Assembly: GCA_025594325.1 (NCBI GenBank)
Contig: JANHCV010000008.1
Coordinates: forward strand, 248,001-312,000
DNA length: 64,000 bases
Direction: 5' to 3'
Source of the DNA: Blastocladiella emersonii ATCC 22665
Lineage: Eukaryota; Blastocladiomycota; Blastocladiomycetes; Blastocladiales; Blastocladiaceae
The notes below the pieces were generated by a model. It made no database searches, was not told where the DNA came from, and saw only the letters and a list, made by a program, of their open reading frames with translations. The translations under genes were made by a program, and so were the position numbers. The stretch's first letter is position 1, and each line of letters begins with the position of its first letter. Shown here one piece after another: positions 1-9,241 of this stretch.

Positions 1-830
1 CGTCGCCGTCGACCCGGCAAAACGCCCGATTTGGATACAAAGCTGGTCTGCGCTCACCCCAATTCCCGGAACCTCGCCGAAGCGGTTTTGGATGACCTTT
101 TGGGAGCCGCTAAAGCATCTGGAGACTTCAGAGATGCTCGCCATCAGCGTCGCAATCAAGAAAGTCTTTCTCAGCAAGTTTTCGATGCTCCCTGATTCTC
201 AAGACCCGAAACTTGCCGCCATGGTCTCGAGCGATTCCGCGACCGTTTACAACATCGCCTTTCGCCTTCGGCACGCCCTCTTCCCGAACCCAGCGCCGCA
301 TCGGCGGCGAACGAACCCGAATTTGCGCATTGCGCGTACAGCTCGCTTTGCGGCCGCGCACGCTCCCGCTCACCTTTGCCACGGCGCAACCGTGAATATC
401 GCAGTCCGCCACAACTCAGGTATTCCGCCGCTGCAGTTCCCTTCAGCTCGCAATCGCTTGATTTATGTGCTTATTTTATTGCAAACACTTTGCGGTGTTC
501 GCTCCCGACGCGGATACCCATTCCATCCCTCGCTGTCGCCGCTCAACGAACGTGGAGTTCATCGCCTCCAAGGTCCTTCTTGGGCTCATGCAAATGGGTC
601 ACTTCCCGCCGCGGGAGGTGATGCGGACCACCTTGCACGCGACGCTCACCGTCATGTCCCTTGGAACGCGCATCGCGTGCTGCCGCCGAGGAGTGGCGCT
701 CGTCATTGGATCGAGGCAACTTGCAGTTCGCGAGCCAGTACCTCGCGGCCATTGCCGAGTTCCCAACCGAAGGTTTCGGGTGGCGGCTCGTCGAGATTTG
801 GTGCATCGTGGATTCCCAGCTCGGATAGTG
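1..830 (+). pseudogene. Family A relic, 5' truncated by window edge, frameshifted
   Basis: The first ~290 nt read in one frame as the end of the family A capsid-like domain (RPIWIQSWSALTPIPGTS, then an FWEPL motif and SQDPKLAAMV, matching RPTWLRDWTALAPAPG, FWKPL and DPKIRAIV in the member at 16.1 kb). The Cys/His block (FYCKHF, then H-x4-C) is in a second frame near 470-550. The conserved C-terminal helix (QYLAAIAEFP, then LVEIW) is in a third frame and ends at a TAG at 828-830. At least two frame changes are therefore needed, so this copy is broken. The N-terminus lies outside the window. The Cys pair is spaced C-x3-C instead of C-x2-C, possibly a by-product of a frameshift. Relationship to the family is clear; whether the breaks are real mutations or assembly errors cannot be told here. 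Confidence 0.8.
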
Positions 831-964
831 AGTGGCCTCGGTCGGCGCATGATCCAGATTGCCCGTCGAGGCGGAGCATTGGATAATATATTAGCGTCCG
901 TTCGTTGAGCCTGAGGACCGTGTCGGCCAGCCCCCCTGATCGGCGCGCCGGGTGGAGTCGCGAA

Positions 965-987
965 GGACGCGTCGCGCGATCACATGT
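965..987 (+). promoter_or_regulatory. ACGCGT/CACATG promoter module of family A member 1
   Basis: ACGCGT at 967-972 is followed by TCACATG at 980-986, about 90 bp before the start codon at 1075. Same order, polarity and distance as in the other array genes. Confidence 0.6.
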
Positions 988-1074
988 TCAGCGGGTCACA
1001 CGGACATCGACTACGCGCCAGCCTTGCGCGCTGAGCGCGCGCTCCCCTTTTCCTGCACATCTACTCACGGAGAA

Positions 1075-1914
1075 ATGTATAAACTTGATGCAATCGTAGT
1101 CGGCGCTAGTCACTCGATGGATTCTCCGGCTACGCCGACAGCACAGCACCAAGCAGTTTCGCGTGAGAGTGGCACACTTGCACCGCTGCCCGTACTAGAG
1201 CACTCGCTCGAGACGCAGCTTTTGATGCAGCTCGATTCGCGACTTTCTTGCATCCATCGCGTACTTCATCAACGACTCAATGTGGCCGCGTGCACTCCTG
1301 GCCTTGACTTGCACATGCATTCCAGCCAATCGCATCCGTCAGCACCAAACGCGGCGGAAATGACGCACACGATCCACTCGCCAAGCGCCCAAGCGTTGCT
1401 TCATCGCAACAAACCAAATGAATTGTCGCTCTTGACACCATCGGAAACCCGACCACAGTCAACGTGTTCGACGACCATGGCCCGCAATGCGAAGCTAGCC
1501 CGCGCCCTCGCAAAGCCCTGCCTGTACTGTCTCAACATCCGATCGGCCGCTCGTGGAGCGCGCGATCACACGCTGGCTCGTTGCAAGTACGCCGCCAGAG
1601 TGGCCGACGTCGCTGGAACTATCTTCTTTGGACTGCGGCAGTTGCCGGGCTTCCCACCCAAAGACTCCATGTGCAGCCGCTCGTACGAGACCCTGAGCGC
1701 CCTCAGTCACGATTACGCAGAGCGCACGCGTCGATTCCACGCCGACACGTTCACTATCTCCACAGTCAAGTCCAAAGCAGCCGAAAACCTCCGCTTCGCA
1801 AACCTCGTGCTTACGGCGCTGGCTGAGTTCCCGCCGACGATGGCTGAGTCGCACCTCGCTCCCGTGTGGAGGGAAGTTGTCGCGATGTGCTCGAGGTTCG
1901 GTATCCGGCTATGA
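1075..1914 (+). CDS. Family A protein, short form lacking the capsid-like domain
   Basis: A 279-residue intronless frame from the ATG at 1075 (a second in-frame ATG at 1117 is also possible). The N-terminus carries the family helix (LLMQLDSRLSCIHRVLHQRL). The C-terminal third carries C-L-Y-C, 12 residues, H-TLAR-C, then the helical tail ending in APVWREVV. The ~160-residue central domain starting with the GPLFRLP motif in paralogues is absent and the Ser/Arg linker is reduced, so this is an internally deleted or minimal version. The next member follows at 2513 on the same strand, each with its own promoter module, so these are separate transcription units and not an operon. Function unknown. 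Nucleic-acid or zinc binding by the CCHC motif is inferred from spacing of ligands only. Confidence 0.75.
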   Translation: MYKLDAIVVGASHSMDSPATPTAQHQAVSRESGTLAPLPVLEHSLETQLLMQLDSRLSCIHRVLHQRLNVAACTPGLDLHMHSSQSHPSAPNAAEMTHTIHSPSAQALLHRNKPNELSLLTPSETRPQSTCSTTMARNAKLARALAKPCLYCLNIRSAARGARDHTLARCKYAARVADVAGTIFFGLRQLPGFPPKDSMCSRSYETLSALSHDYAERTRRFHADTFTISTVKSKAAENLRFANLVLTALAEFPPTMAESHLAPVWREVVAMCSRFGIRL

Positions 1915-2400
1915 TGGATGCGCGGCTGATTTCGCCCATGTTCTCGCCTGGTGGCCGGCCTTTCCTTGGCCATCAAACACGCCTCGCGCTCGTGTTGTGT
2001 CTGCATAAACTCTTCTTTCACTCATCAACCGTTGGTATCCGTCTGCATGAAACCGAAAAGAGTGTTTCGCGTCGTCGCGCGCGTGAGTCGCTCTGTGAAG
2101 CAATGCGACCGCGAGCCGACCTGAGTTGAACGCGTGTCCGACGTTCCCACTCGATTCAATCACAGTTGCCCTGTCCCGCATCGGTCCGATCTGAGAGTGC
2201 CGCCGAATTCTTTGTGCGTGTCCTGCTTTCGCCATGCGCGTACTGATTCCGCACGAGCAAGTACGTGGCGCTGGCACACGTTGGCGACGAGCGACACACA
2301 CATTGACGACGTACGAGAGTTTGCTCGACACCGACCTGAATCAGTGGCAAGCGTGGAGAAGTGAGCGAGCTGAGACTCGCGGTGGAATCGCGTGCGGTCC
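1915..2400. other. Intergenic, no gene seen
   Basis: No stretch here matches either local family or a recognisable protein. It separates member 1 from the promoter module of member 2. Confidence 0.5.
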
Positions 2401-2425
2401 GAGACGCGTTTTGAAATCAGGTGAC
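2401..2425 (+). promoter_or_regulatory. Promoter module of family A member 2
   Basis: GAGACGCGT at 2401-2409 and TCAGGTGA at 2417-2424, 89 bp before the ATG at 2513. An AATGCAAC leader motif follows near 2498, also seen just before the start codon of family B member 1. Confidence 0.65.
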
Positions 2426-2512
2426 GAGGTTTGGGGCGGTGGGACACCAACTGATCGCCGCGCGCGCGCCGTGGCTCCCCTCCCTCACACACCATTCAAT
2501 GCAACAATTGCC

Positions 2513-4144
2513 ATGGAATCACTACATGCAAAAGACTCGGACGGACTTGCGTTTATGGGCTCCCCGGTGGCGCCAGCTTCGTTCGACCATGCCCTGCCGC
2601 CGGCCTACGAGGCGGCAGCGGACGGCGTACAAGGACACTCACCCGAGCAACTCGTTTTGGCTCAACTTGAATCACGGCTTTTCTATATCCGTGGAGTCTT
2701 ACGGCAGCGGTTACAACGGGCTGAAACCGCGCTCGTGCTTGATCCGCTCGATAGTCGCTCTGGTGTCGCGGCGGCCGACGAGCTTGACCGCTCCAGCGAG
2801 GGCTCAATCTCTCGACCGGCTACCGCTTCGAGTATGAGCTCTTCTCCTCAGCGCAAGCCTTTTTCGCATTCCTCGTCTCGTTTTTCATCCCCTGGTCGGC
2901 CGCTGCTCGACAAACTCGTTTCTCGCGCCGATCCGGCTCCAGCCGACACGCCAACGACACTCAAAGCGCTAGTAGAGACTCGTGGACCGTACTTCAGAAT
3001 CGCAGCATCGCCGGGTCGGCGCACGACCAACAAAGCGCGCGAGTTTCTTGACTGGATGAGGCGGCTCATCCCTGCTGATCACCTCGCTAGTGCGCTGATT
3101 TTCGCCAAGCCGAACGTACACCCCGATGACTATCTTGCGTATGCTGTCTTGCTCATCAAGTCGCACTCCGATTCAGTTGCCGCGCATCACTTCCACAACG
3201 CCGTCAATAAGGGCTCACGCCCTCCGTGGATCCGAGACTGGGTTGCCATCCAGCCACGGCCCGGACAATCGTTGAAGCACTTCCAGGCGGCCGTCTGGAA
3301 CTTGTTCCTGCAGTCGAAATCGATCGCGCTTCTCGTCAATAGCCCCGTGTTCAAGGAACTGTTCGTCGAAAAGTTGACTGGTCTTTATCCCGAAGCGTGC
3401 AGCGAGCGTGTCGCCGCGCTGGTTAAGAGCGCTCACTGCTCGTTTGCTGATATCGTGGACGAGCTCAGCCGGCTTCTACACCCCGCGAAGCCTGCTGTAG
3501 AGCAAGAGCAGTTGGTCCCGCCTCGCGATCAATCTCGCTCGCGTGGCAGGAGCAGGTCACCTGGCAAACAAAATCGACTTGGTTCGCTTGACCGTTCCCG
3601 CCGCTCTCGCTCAAGGTCGCGAGGCCGCTCGCATTCCAATCGATCTTCCAACGGCACTTCTCAACCTCGCGGGTCTTCACGGGTCCCTGCCTCAGCTCAA
3701 GTCGATCTTGACAATGACCGGAAATTAAATCGCGCGCAGGAGGCACCGTGCCTGTACTGCGTCACCCTAGGAATTCCTTTCAGCAAAGCTAGAGCACACA
3801 CGCTCATCGGATGCCCGCATGCCGCTGACACAGATCGCGTCGCCGGATCAATCTTCTTTGGGTTGGAGTTGCTTCCGTCATTCCCGGCCAAGGTCACCAT
3901 GCTCAGCAGGTCGTACGACACGCTGACTGAGCTCGCACTCGTTTGCGCGGACCAAGTAAGGCTGACGCGGTTCGACAGCACTCGCCGCCCTGTGCTTACA
4001 GCAAAACAGCTCGTGTCGCTTCGTTACGCGCAACTCCGACTCACCGTTCTCGCCGAGTTTCCTCCCGCGATGCTCAACACGCATATCGCGCCCGTGTGGG
4101 GAGAGATTGTTGCAATTTGCAAAAGGCACAGAGTCTCGTTGTAA
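2513..4144 (+). CDS. Family A protein, full-length form
   Basis: A 543-residue intronless frame. The start was placed at the ATG in CCATGG at 2513 because the promoter module ends 89 bp upstream and the family helix (LVLAQLESRLFYIRGVLRQRL) follows. Residues ~153-320 form the conserved helical domain (RGPYFRIAASPGRR, RPPWIRDWVAIQPRPGQS). Residues ~336-385 are rich in Ser-Arg dipeptides. Residue 413 begins C-L-Y-C, 12 residues, H-TLIG-C, followed by the helical tail (FFGLELLPSFP, then LAEFPPAML and APVWGEIV). The order helix, helical domain, basic linker and CCHC resembles a retrotransposon Gag, but no protease, reverse transcriptase or integrase adjoins it. An SR-type RNA-binding role is an alternative, although no RRM is present. 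Function unassigned. Confidence 0.8.
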   Translation: MESLHAKDSDGLAFMGSPVAPASFDHALPPAYEAAADGVQGHSPEQLVLAQLESRLFYIRGVLRQRLQRAETALVLDPLDSRSGVAAADELDRSSEGSISRPATASSMSSSPQRKPFSHSSSRFSSPGRPLLDKLVSRADPAPADTPTTLKALVETRGPYFRIAASPGRRTTNKAREFLDWMRRLIPADHLASALIFAKPNVHPDDYLAYAVLLIKSHSDSVAAHHFHNAVNKGSRPPWIRDWVAIQPRPGQSLKHFQAAVWNLFLQSKSIALLVNSPVFKELFVEKLTGLYPEACSERVAALVKSAHCSFADIVDELSRLLHPAKPAVEQEQLVPPRDQSRSRGRSRSPGKQNRLGSLDRSRRSRSRSRGRSHSNRSSNGTSQPRGSSRVPASAQVDLDNDRKLNRAQEAPCLYCVTLGIPFSKARAHTLIGCPHAADTDRVAGSIFFGLELLPSFPAKVTMLSRSYDTLTELALVCADQVRLTRFDSTRRPVLTAKQLVSLRYAQLRLTVLAEFPPAMLNTHIAPVWGEIVAICKRHRVSL

Positions 4145-4263
4145 AAGCAGACGGGAGCGGTTCGGCGTTGTTTCCCAAGGCCTTCCGAATTAAATAGATT
4201 GCGTATTGTAAGACGTAGGGCGGGGTTTGGCGCATGAGAGTTGAGAGGAAACTGAGGACGGAG

Positions 4264-4284
4264 ACGCGTTGCGAAATCATGTGA
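4264..4284 (+). promoter_or_regulatory. Promoter module before a family A relic
   Basis: ACGCGT at 4264-4269 and TCATGTGA at 4277-4284. It precedes the N-terminal relic at 4380-4609, not the intact member at 4849, which has its own module. Confidence 0.6.
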
Positions 4285-4379
4285 TGCGGTTCAGCGGTTG
4301 AAAACGTAGCAGGCTCGCCGTTATGTTCTCGCTCTCCGCAAGTTTCCAAACAGTTGACTCCGTACTGATATCTCGCCCT

Positions 4380-4609
4380 GCAACCGATTATGAAGCTTCC
4401 AACATGAAGGGTAGGCTGCCCGGTTCAACGGCCCGTTTCGCTTCTGTGCGGTTGAGCCGCGATCAAGCAGTTGCACACAGCGGAGCAACCCATTCGAACA
4501 GCAATTGCTTACGCAGCTACAGAGGCGCTTTGCTCGCATCCACTGCGCGCTGCAGTCCAGGCTGCGTACTACGGCTAGTGCGGAGCGCGGAGCACGCGCT
4601 TCCACCTGA
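4380..4609 (+). pseudogene. Family A N-terminal relic
   Basis: From about 4493 the frame reads FEQQLLTQLQRRFARIHCAL then QSRLR, a clear match to the N-terminal helix of the neighbours (LVLAQLESRLFYIRGVLRQRL). It ends at a TGA at 4607-4609 with none of the capsid-like domain or the CCHC block after it. Only the 5' end of an extra array member survives, together with its promoter module at 4264-4284. Confidence 0.6.
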
Positions 4610-4700
4610 ATCGCGTCTACCCTTAAAACTTGCATTCAATCCTTTGCTGGAACCGTAGCAAGTTCTGTCGCCTCCGCTTGCGACTGGCAAGGCTGCCTGC

Positions 4701-4725
4701 GAGACGCGACGGGAAAACACGTGAG
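4701..4725 (+). promoter_or_regulatory. Promoter module of family A member 3
   Basis: GAGACGCGAC at 4701-4710 and ACACGTGAG at 4717-4725, a one-base variant of the ACGCGT box, 124 bp before the ATG at 4849. Confidence 0.55.
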
Positions 4726-4848
4726 TGGCTTGCCGGTGGGCGAAGTGGCGGCCGTTCGTCGGAGGCGACGTTGACTCTCCCGCGTGTGTCCACAGTATGC
4801 CTGCTGGCCTCATGTAACTTTTCGCGGACTGCCTGCAATGTAACACGA

Positions 4849-7140
4849 ATGGAACATACGCTACATATCAATGAATGCGCGCCCGCGTCGCCCAAACACG
4901 GCCCTCAGCTTGAACTGCCCGCTTCGGGCGAGGGGCGGCGTGCGCTGCTGACGGCGAGTCTTGTCCGGCTTCTTGATGCTCGAATTGTCAGCATCCGGCT
5001 GCACCTTCTGTCTCGGACTGACTTCGGGAGTTCGGCTGCCATGCTAGCTGCTGATGCGACAGTGCATGAGCTTGAAGCGCTTTGCGACCGGCTGGCATCG
5101 GAGCTTGATCTGGAACACGCGCAACCAACCTCGAACCCAGACGGGTCTCCCTCCCTTTTGCCAGGAGTCACGGACGACCCCAAGCTGCCCCTCGAAGATC
5201 GCGTGCGACGTTACGGCCCGCTCTTCCGCCTGCCTGCACGTCCAGGGCGCGTTTCAACAAACGATCCTCGCGCCTTCATCGGCGCGCTTTGCAGGTTTAT
5301 CCCATACCATTCCGTGGCCGAATTGCTTCTCATGTCCCGCGACAACATGCCTCGTGACGATTTCGTCGCTCTTGCGCCGCTTCTAACTCCTGATATAGCA
5401 TCACACATGGCTGAAGAGGCCTTCATCGTTGCTACAAATCCAGCATCTCATCCGACCTACCTCACAACTTGGATTTCACTCGAGCCGCAGCCTGGAACTC
5501 GCCTCGAGCACTTTCAACGGCAATTTAGCGACGTGCTCCGGAGGATGAGCAGGTATCAGTCACTCCTGAGTTGTTCCCACATCAAGGAGATTTATCTTTC
5601 CAAACTTGCCGCGCTCCCGGCATCGTGTGACCCAGCCGTCGTAGCCTTGGTTGACCAGCAGGGTAAATCGATTGGCGACATTACAGCTTGTCTCGGCAAC
5701 CCAACCATTCCCGCTGGGTCCTCGCATGCAATTGAAGGCGGCGACACCTTTGGACCAAAATCACCCTTGAAGCTCCCGTCGCCAGTCCAATCTTCGCCGG
5801 CGGCGCGGCATTCTCGCAGCGCGGACGAACGGTCGCAAGCACGGTTATCCTCCATAGCCCCTGATGCTCGGCCGACATCGCAGTCCCGCTCTCGCAACGG
5901 CCGGCATCGATCACGCTCTCGCTCAAGATCTCGCTCCAGATCTCGGTCGCGCTCTCAGTCGCGTCGGCGCAGGAAGCGCCCTCGATCGCCGTCTCGGTCT
6001 AGAAAACGGTCTCGGTCACGCTCGAAGTCGCGTCGGCGGAGGAACCGGACTGAATCGCCGTCCCGGTCTCGGAGCCGCGCTCGATCGCCATCTCGCTCTC
6101 CTCGGCATCGAAACGATAGCGTTCGTTCGCGCCAGCGCTCGCGTTTTCGTGCTCGATCAAAACCACCTCGGAAGCGACTTGAGCTGCCCTTGATGCTCAA
6201 GAGGTCGCTTGGAAAGCTGGAACCACCCGACCGCACCACAATGTCTTCTGCTGCTCCACAGCAAGGTGCTTCGCTTGAAAACATCAACAAAAATGAGACG
6301 CTGTTCCGGCTCCCACCGAAACCAGGCCAGACGACCACCGATTGCTCACGCGAGTTTCTCAAGGATCTCCGCACAAAAATGTCACCCCTCAATTTGTCCA
6401 CTGCCCTCACCCTCGCGCAAGATCGAATGCCGCGCGACGTGTTCCTCGCGTGTGCACCCTTCTTGCACCCTGAGTTGGACAATGCGGACGCGACACGGAC
6501 GTTCGTTGATGCAGCCGATCTCTTGGGTCGACCTCAACCTCGCTGGCTCTCGGACTGGATCGCGCTCGAGTGGTCGCCTGGTCAATCGCTTGATGACTTT
6601 CACACGCACTTCTTGATTCCGTTCAGGCTGCTTGGCACGATGAAGCTGTTGATTGCGCAGACGCACATCAAGACCATCTACCTTGAACGACTTGCGCGCC
6701 TGCCCGAATCGCACGACCCAAAGATTACCACCATGGTCAAGAACAAGCTCATTTCCATCTTCGATATCCAGGCCCGGCTTGAATCGATGCTTCCCGCCTC
6801 CGCCCTCTCAGCGCGCCCAACTCCGCCGCCTCCCTCAAGCGCCAACGATCCTCTCACCTTGGCTATGCACCGGGCGCCGTGCGGCTACTGCATCCACTTC
6901 CCGCCGCTCCGAATGCGGGCACAGAACCATGCGATGGTCGAGTGCACGACCGCGAACAATCTCAAACTGATCATTGAATCGATTCTGCTCGGCTTTGTGA
7001 CCGTGAGCTCGTTTCCTCCCTTGGACGTCATGGCCCGTGGCTCGCACAGCGAGCTCATTGCGCTCGCGTCCAACTGGGCTGCTCGTCTTAGGAAACAGGC
7101 AACGTTGAGTCGCGGTCTACCGTGGAAGGAGCGCGAGTAG
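4849..7140 (+). CDS. Family A protein with duplicated capsid-like domain and premature stop
   Basis: A 763-residue frame from the ATG at 4849. It contains two copies of the family's helical domain: residues ~121-285 (YGPLFRLPARPGRV, ending near DPAVVALV) and ~482-640 (ETLFRLPPKPGQ, ending near DPKITTMV). They are separated by a long run of Arg-Ser dipeptides at ~344-427. The C-G-Y-C, 12 residues, H-AMVE-C motif starts at residue 678. The frame stops at a TAG (7138-7140), yet the conserved C-terminal helix continues in the same frame after it (MYLSAVARFP, then VVPIFSQLAVL) to a TAA at 7261-7263. The product therefore lacks the last ~40 family residues unless the stop is read through. The domain duplication is unique within the window. 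Start choice is uncertain because family-like residues (RTACNVTRM) run in frame just upstream without an ATG. Confidence 0.75.
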   Translation: MEHTLHINECAPASPKHGPQLELPASGEGRRALLTASLVRLLDARIVSIRLHLLSRTDFGSSAAMLAADATVHELEALCDRLASELDLEHAQPTSNPDGSPSLLPGVTDDPKLPLEDRVRRYGPLFRLPARPGRVSTNDPRAFIGALCRFIPYHSVAELLLMSRDNMPRDDFVALAPLLTPDIASHMAEEAFIVATNPASHPTYLTTWISLEPQPGTRLEHFQRQFSDVLRRMSRYQSLLSCSHIKEIYLSKLAALPASCDPAVVALVDQQGKSIGDITACLGNPTIPAGSSHAIEGGDTFGPKSPLKLPSPVQSSPAARHSRSADERSQARLSSIAPDARPTSQSRSRNGRHRSRSRSRSRSRSRSRSQSRRRRKRPRSPSRSRKRSRSRSKSRRRRNRTESPSRSRSRARSPSRSPRHRNDSVRSRQRSRFRARSKPPRKRLELPLMLKRSLGKLEPPDRTTMSSAAPQQGASLENINKNETLFRLPPKPGQTTTDCSREFLKDLRTKMSPLNLSTALTLAQDRMPRDVFLACAPFLHPELDNADATRTFVDAADLLGRPQPRWLSDWIALEWSPGQSLDDFHTHFLIPFRLLGTMKLLIAQTHIKTIYLERLARLPESHDPKITTMVKNKLISIFDIQARLESMLPASALSARPTPPPPSSANDPLTLAMHRAPCGYCIHFPPLRMRAQNHAMVECTTANNLKLIIESILLGFVTVSSFPPLDVMARGSHSELIALASNWAARLRKQATLSRGLPWKERE

Positions 7141-7263
7141 ATGTCCCATGCCGCCATGTACCTGAGTGCGGTCGCGAGATTCCCCATTCAGCTGCACACA
7201 ACGCGGGTTGTGCCGATCTTTTCGCAGCTCGCGGTGTTGTGCGAACGTACGACCCAGAGTTAA
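7138..7263 (+). other. In-frame conserved C-terminal tail beyond a TAG stop
   Basis: After the TAG at 7138 the frame stays open for 40 codons. It encodes the family's terminal helix, aligning with YLAAIAEF and the VW-containing end of the paralogues, and closes with TAA at 7261. Loss of this tail is recent or the stop is leaky. Confidence 0.65.
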
Positions 7264-7460
7264 TGTAATATTCTTCCAAAGGTTGTGGTGTCAACGACGG
7301 CTGAGAATTCCTGAACGCTCGAAATTTGCTTGGGCCGCAGCAGCAGGCAGCGCGGAACCAGCGTTGTTAAAAAATTATCGGATTTCAGTATCCTCATTAA
7401 CACTCGCCGGCGCTCGTAGCCCTGGGCCCAGCCGTGGCCTCGTGTCTCGCACGGGGTGAG

Positions 7461-7484
7461 AGACGTGTTGCGGAATCAGGTGAT
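7461..7484 (+). promoter_or_regulatory. Promoter module of family A member 4
   Basis: GAGACGTGTT at 7460-7469 (one change from ACGCGT) and TCAGGTGA at 7476-7483, 89 bp before the ATG at 7573. The rest of 7264-7460 shows nothing recognisable. Confidence 0.5.
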
Positions 7485-7572
7485 CAGCTTGCGCCACCCC
7501 GCTGTTTGATCGCCGCCGCCGTGACGCCCACAACTCTTTCTCTCGCAAAGGTATGAAATCGTCCATGTAACT

Positions 7573-9099
7573 ATGACCTCATGCAATGAATTCGGATCGG
7601 GCCATCCAGCTGATCAAGAGCTTGGTCGTGCCGCGGCCGCCATGCGCCGTTATGCGCGAGACCAGCGCCTCCCCGCTTCGTCCAAGGAGCGCTCCGAGCT
7701 CATGCAGGGCGCACTATGCAGTCTTATGGATGCTCGCTTGAGCCTCATACAGGCGGCCCTCGCTGAACGGCCGAAAACTGAAACTGGTCCTTGCTTTAAT
7801 TTTGCCGTTGCAGGCCCCGCCCGGACGATTGCCGAGCTCGAGCAGCTGCGCCGCGACTTGAAAGCTGGTTTGACTGCTTCGACTCCCCCAGCGGGATCTT
7901 CGCCCGAGCCTGCAATCAATGCGCGGGTCGAGTCCGGCCATCCGGAACGGACTGAAACTACATGGCAGCCACCCTCGCCACCGGTGCTCACGCGTTCCGA
8001 GCATCTCACTCTTGACGAGCTGGTGCAGTCTCGAGGCCCGCTTCTACGGCTCCCGGCACCGCCTGGACGGTGGTCAACCGACTCCCCGCGCGATTTCGTC
8101 GACCGCTTGCGCACCCTCGTTCCAGCGGGCCAACTCGCGTGCGCACTGCTTAAATCCAAGGAAAATGTCCCGCTCAAGGACTACCTTGCGTTTGTCGTCC
8201 TTGTATTTTCCGATCAGCCCGATGTGGTCGCGGAGCGGCAGTTTTGTCTCGCTCTTGACATTGCACGTCGCCCGGCGTGGGTGCAGCTCTGGATTGACTT
8301 GGACCCGGCACCCGGTTCGTTGGTCGACTCGTTCTACCAGCAGGTTTGGGGCGTCTTTCGCATTTCAGGAAAATCGACGAGTTTGCTCAATGCTCCGCAC
8401 ATCAAGCAATTGTTCGTCGACAGGCTCTCAGCGCTGCCCGAGACGAGCGATCCGAAAGTTTTCTTGCTTCTCAAGAGCTCGCAATATTCGGTAGCGGACA
8501 TTGCCGAGGAGCTCGGCAAATTGCGCATTCCCGCAGTAACCAACAACATCTTCGAGTCGCAGCCATCTCATACTCGACGCTCGCGCCCTTCATCGCCTCG
8601 TCAGCGGGATGCAAGCCTGCCTCGCCATCGCAGCCGCTCTCGGACCCGCGATCCTCCAACAGAACACGCACCAGAGCCCCGCGACGACCCAAGACTGCTG
8701 CGCGCGGCTCAGGTTCCGTGCACTTACTGCATCCGGTTCACGGCTCTGGAGCGAAACGCGCGGATGCACTCGCTCGTAGCCTGTACCCGCGCTGCCGATG
8801 TCGGACGCATTGCATGTTTGGTGCACAGTGGCCTGCGGCAGCTCCAGCAGTTTCCCACCGATGAGCTCATGCGGAGCGGCTCGTACGAGATCCTAGTTGC
8901 GCTATGTTCCCGCTACGCTGCAGTGGCCTACGCCCAGTGCAAGTTCAGGAGTCGGTCTGAAGCTCGGTCCCTGGAAAACATGGCCGTGTGCCTCGAAGGG
9001 TTCGCGGATATGCCAGCGGAGATGCTTACGTCGCACCTGGCGCCGATGTGGGAGAATGTGTGCAGCTTGCGCCGCGATTGGCGAGCTCCTTTGAAGTAA
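7573..9099 (+). CDS. Family A protein, full-length form
   Basis: A 508-residue intronless frame from the ATG at 7573 (MTSCNEF, aligning with the CCNEN/SCNVN N-termini of other members). The N-terminal helix is LMQGALCSLMDARLSLIQAA. The capsid-like domain spans residues ~153-320 (RGPLLRLPAPPGRW, RPAWVQLWIDLDPAPGS, HIKQLFVDRLSALPE, DPKVFLLL). A modest Arg/Ser stretch follows. The zinc-type motif C-T-Y-C, 12 residues, H-SLVA-C begins at residue 383 and the tail ends APMWENV. This is the cleanest member: no internal stop, no insertion, and a promoter module at the standard distance. Function unknown. Gag-like origin is an inference from domain order. Confidence 0.8.
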   Translation: MTSCNEFGSGHPADQELGRAAAAMRRYARDQRLPASSKERSELMQGALCSLMDARLSLIQAALAERPKTETGPCFNFAVAGPARTIAELEQLRRDLKAGLTASTPPAGSSPEPAINARVESGHPERTETTWQPPSPPVLTRSEHLTLDELVQSRGPLLRLPAPPGRWSTDSPRDFVDRLRTLVPAGQLACALLKSKENVPLKDYLAFVVLVFSDQPDVVAERQFCLALDIARRPAWVQLWIDLDPAPGSLVDSFYQQVWGVFRISGKSTSLLNAPHIKQLFVDRLSALPETSDPKVFLLLKSSQYSVADIAEELGKLRIPAVTNNIFESQPSHTRRSRPSSPRQRDASLPRHRSRSRTRDPPTEHAPEPRDDPRLLRAAQVPCTYCIRFTALERNARMHSLVACTRAADVGRIACLVHSGLRQLQQFPTDELMRSGSYEILVALCSRYAAVAYAQCKFRSRSEARSLENMAVCLEGFADMPAEMLTSHLAPMWENVCSLRRDWRAPLK

Positions 9100-9161
9100 T
9101 AGATGCTCGGTTAGACCCCCGCGTTTTTGGTGAGAGACGGGCGTGCGAGACACCGAGGGTG

Positions 9162-9187
9162 GAGACGCGTTCGGAAATGGTGTGACC
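9162..9187 (+). promoter_or_regulatory. Promoter module separated from its gene by an insertion
   Basis: GAGACGCGT at 9162-9170 and GGTGTGACC at 9179-9187. The gene it should serve starts beyond the 939 bp insertion at 9242-10180. Removing the insertion leaves about 120 bp between this module and the ATG at 10249. Confidence 0.6.
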
Positions 9188-9241
9188 GTTTTGGAGTTGA
9201 TTTCTCGTCGCGAGAGCAGCAACCGCTCGCGCTCCGCTTCC

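Noticed and set aside
5880-6140. Arg-Ser repeats taken as an SR splic­ing factor
   Set aside because: No RNA-recognition motif, and the repeats are a linker between two capsid-like domains; length varies strongly between paralogues.
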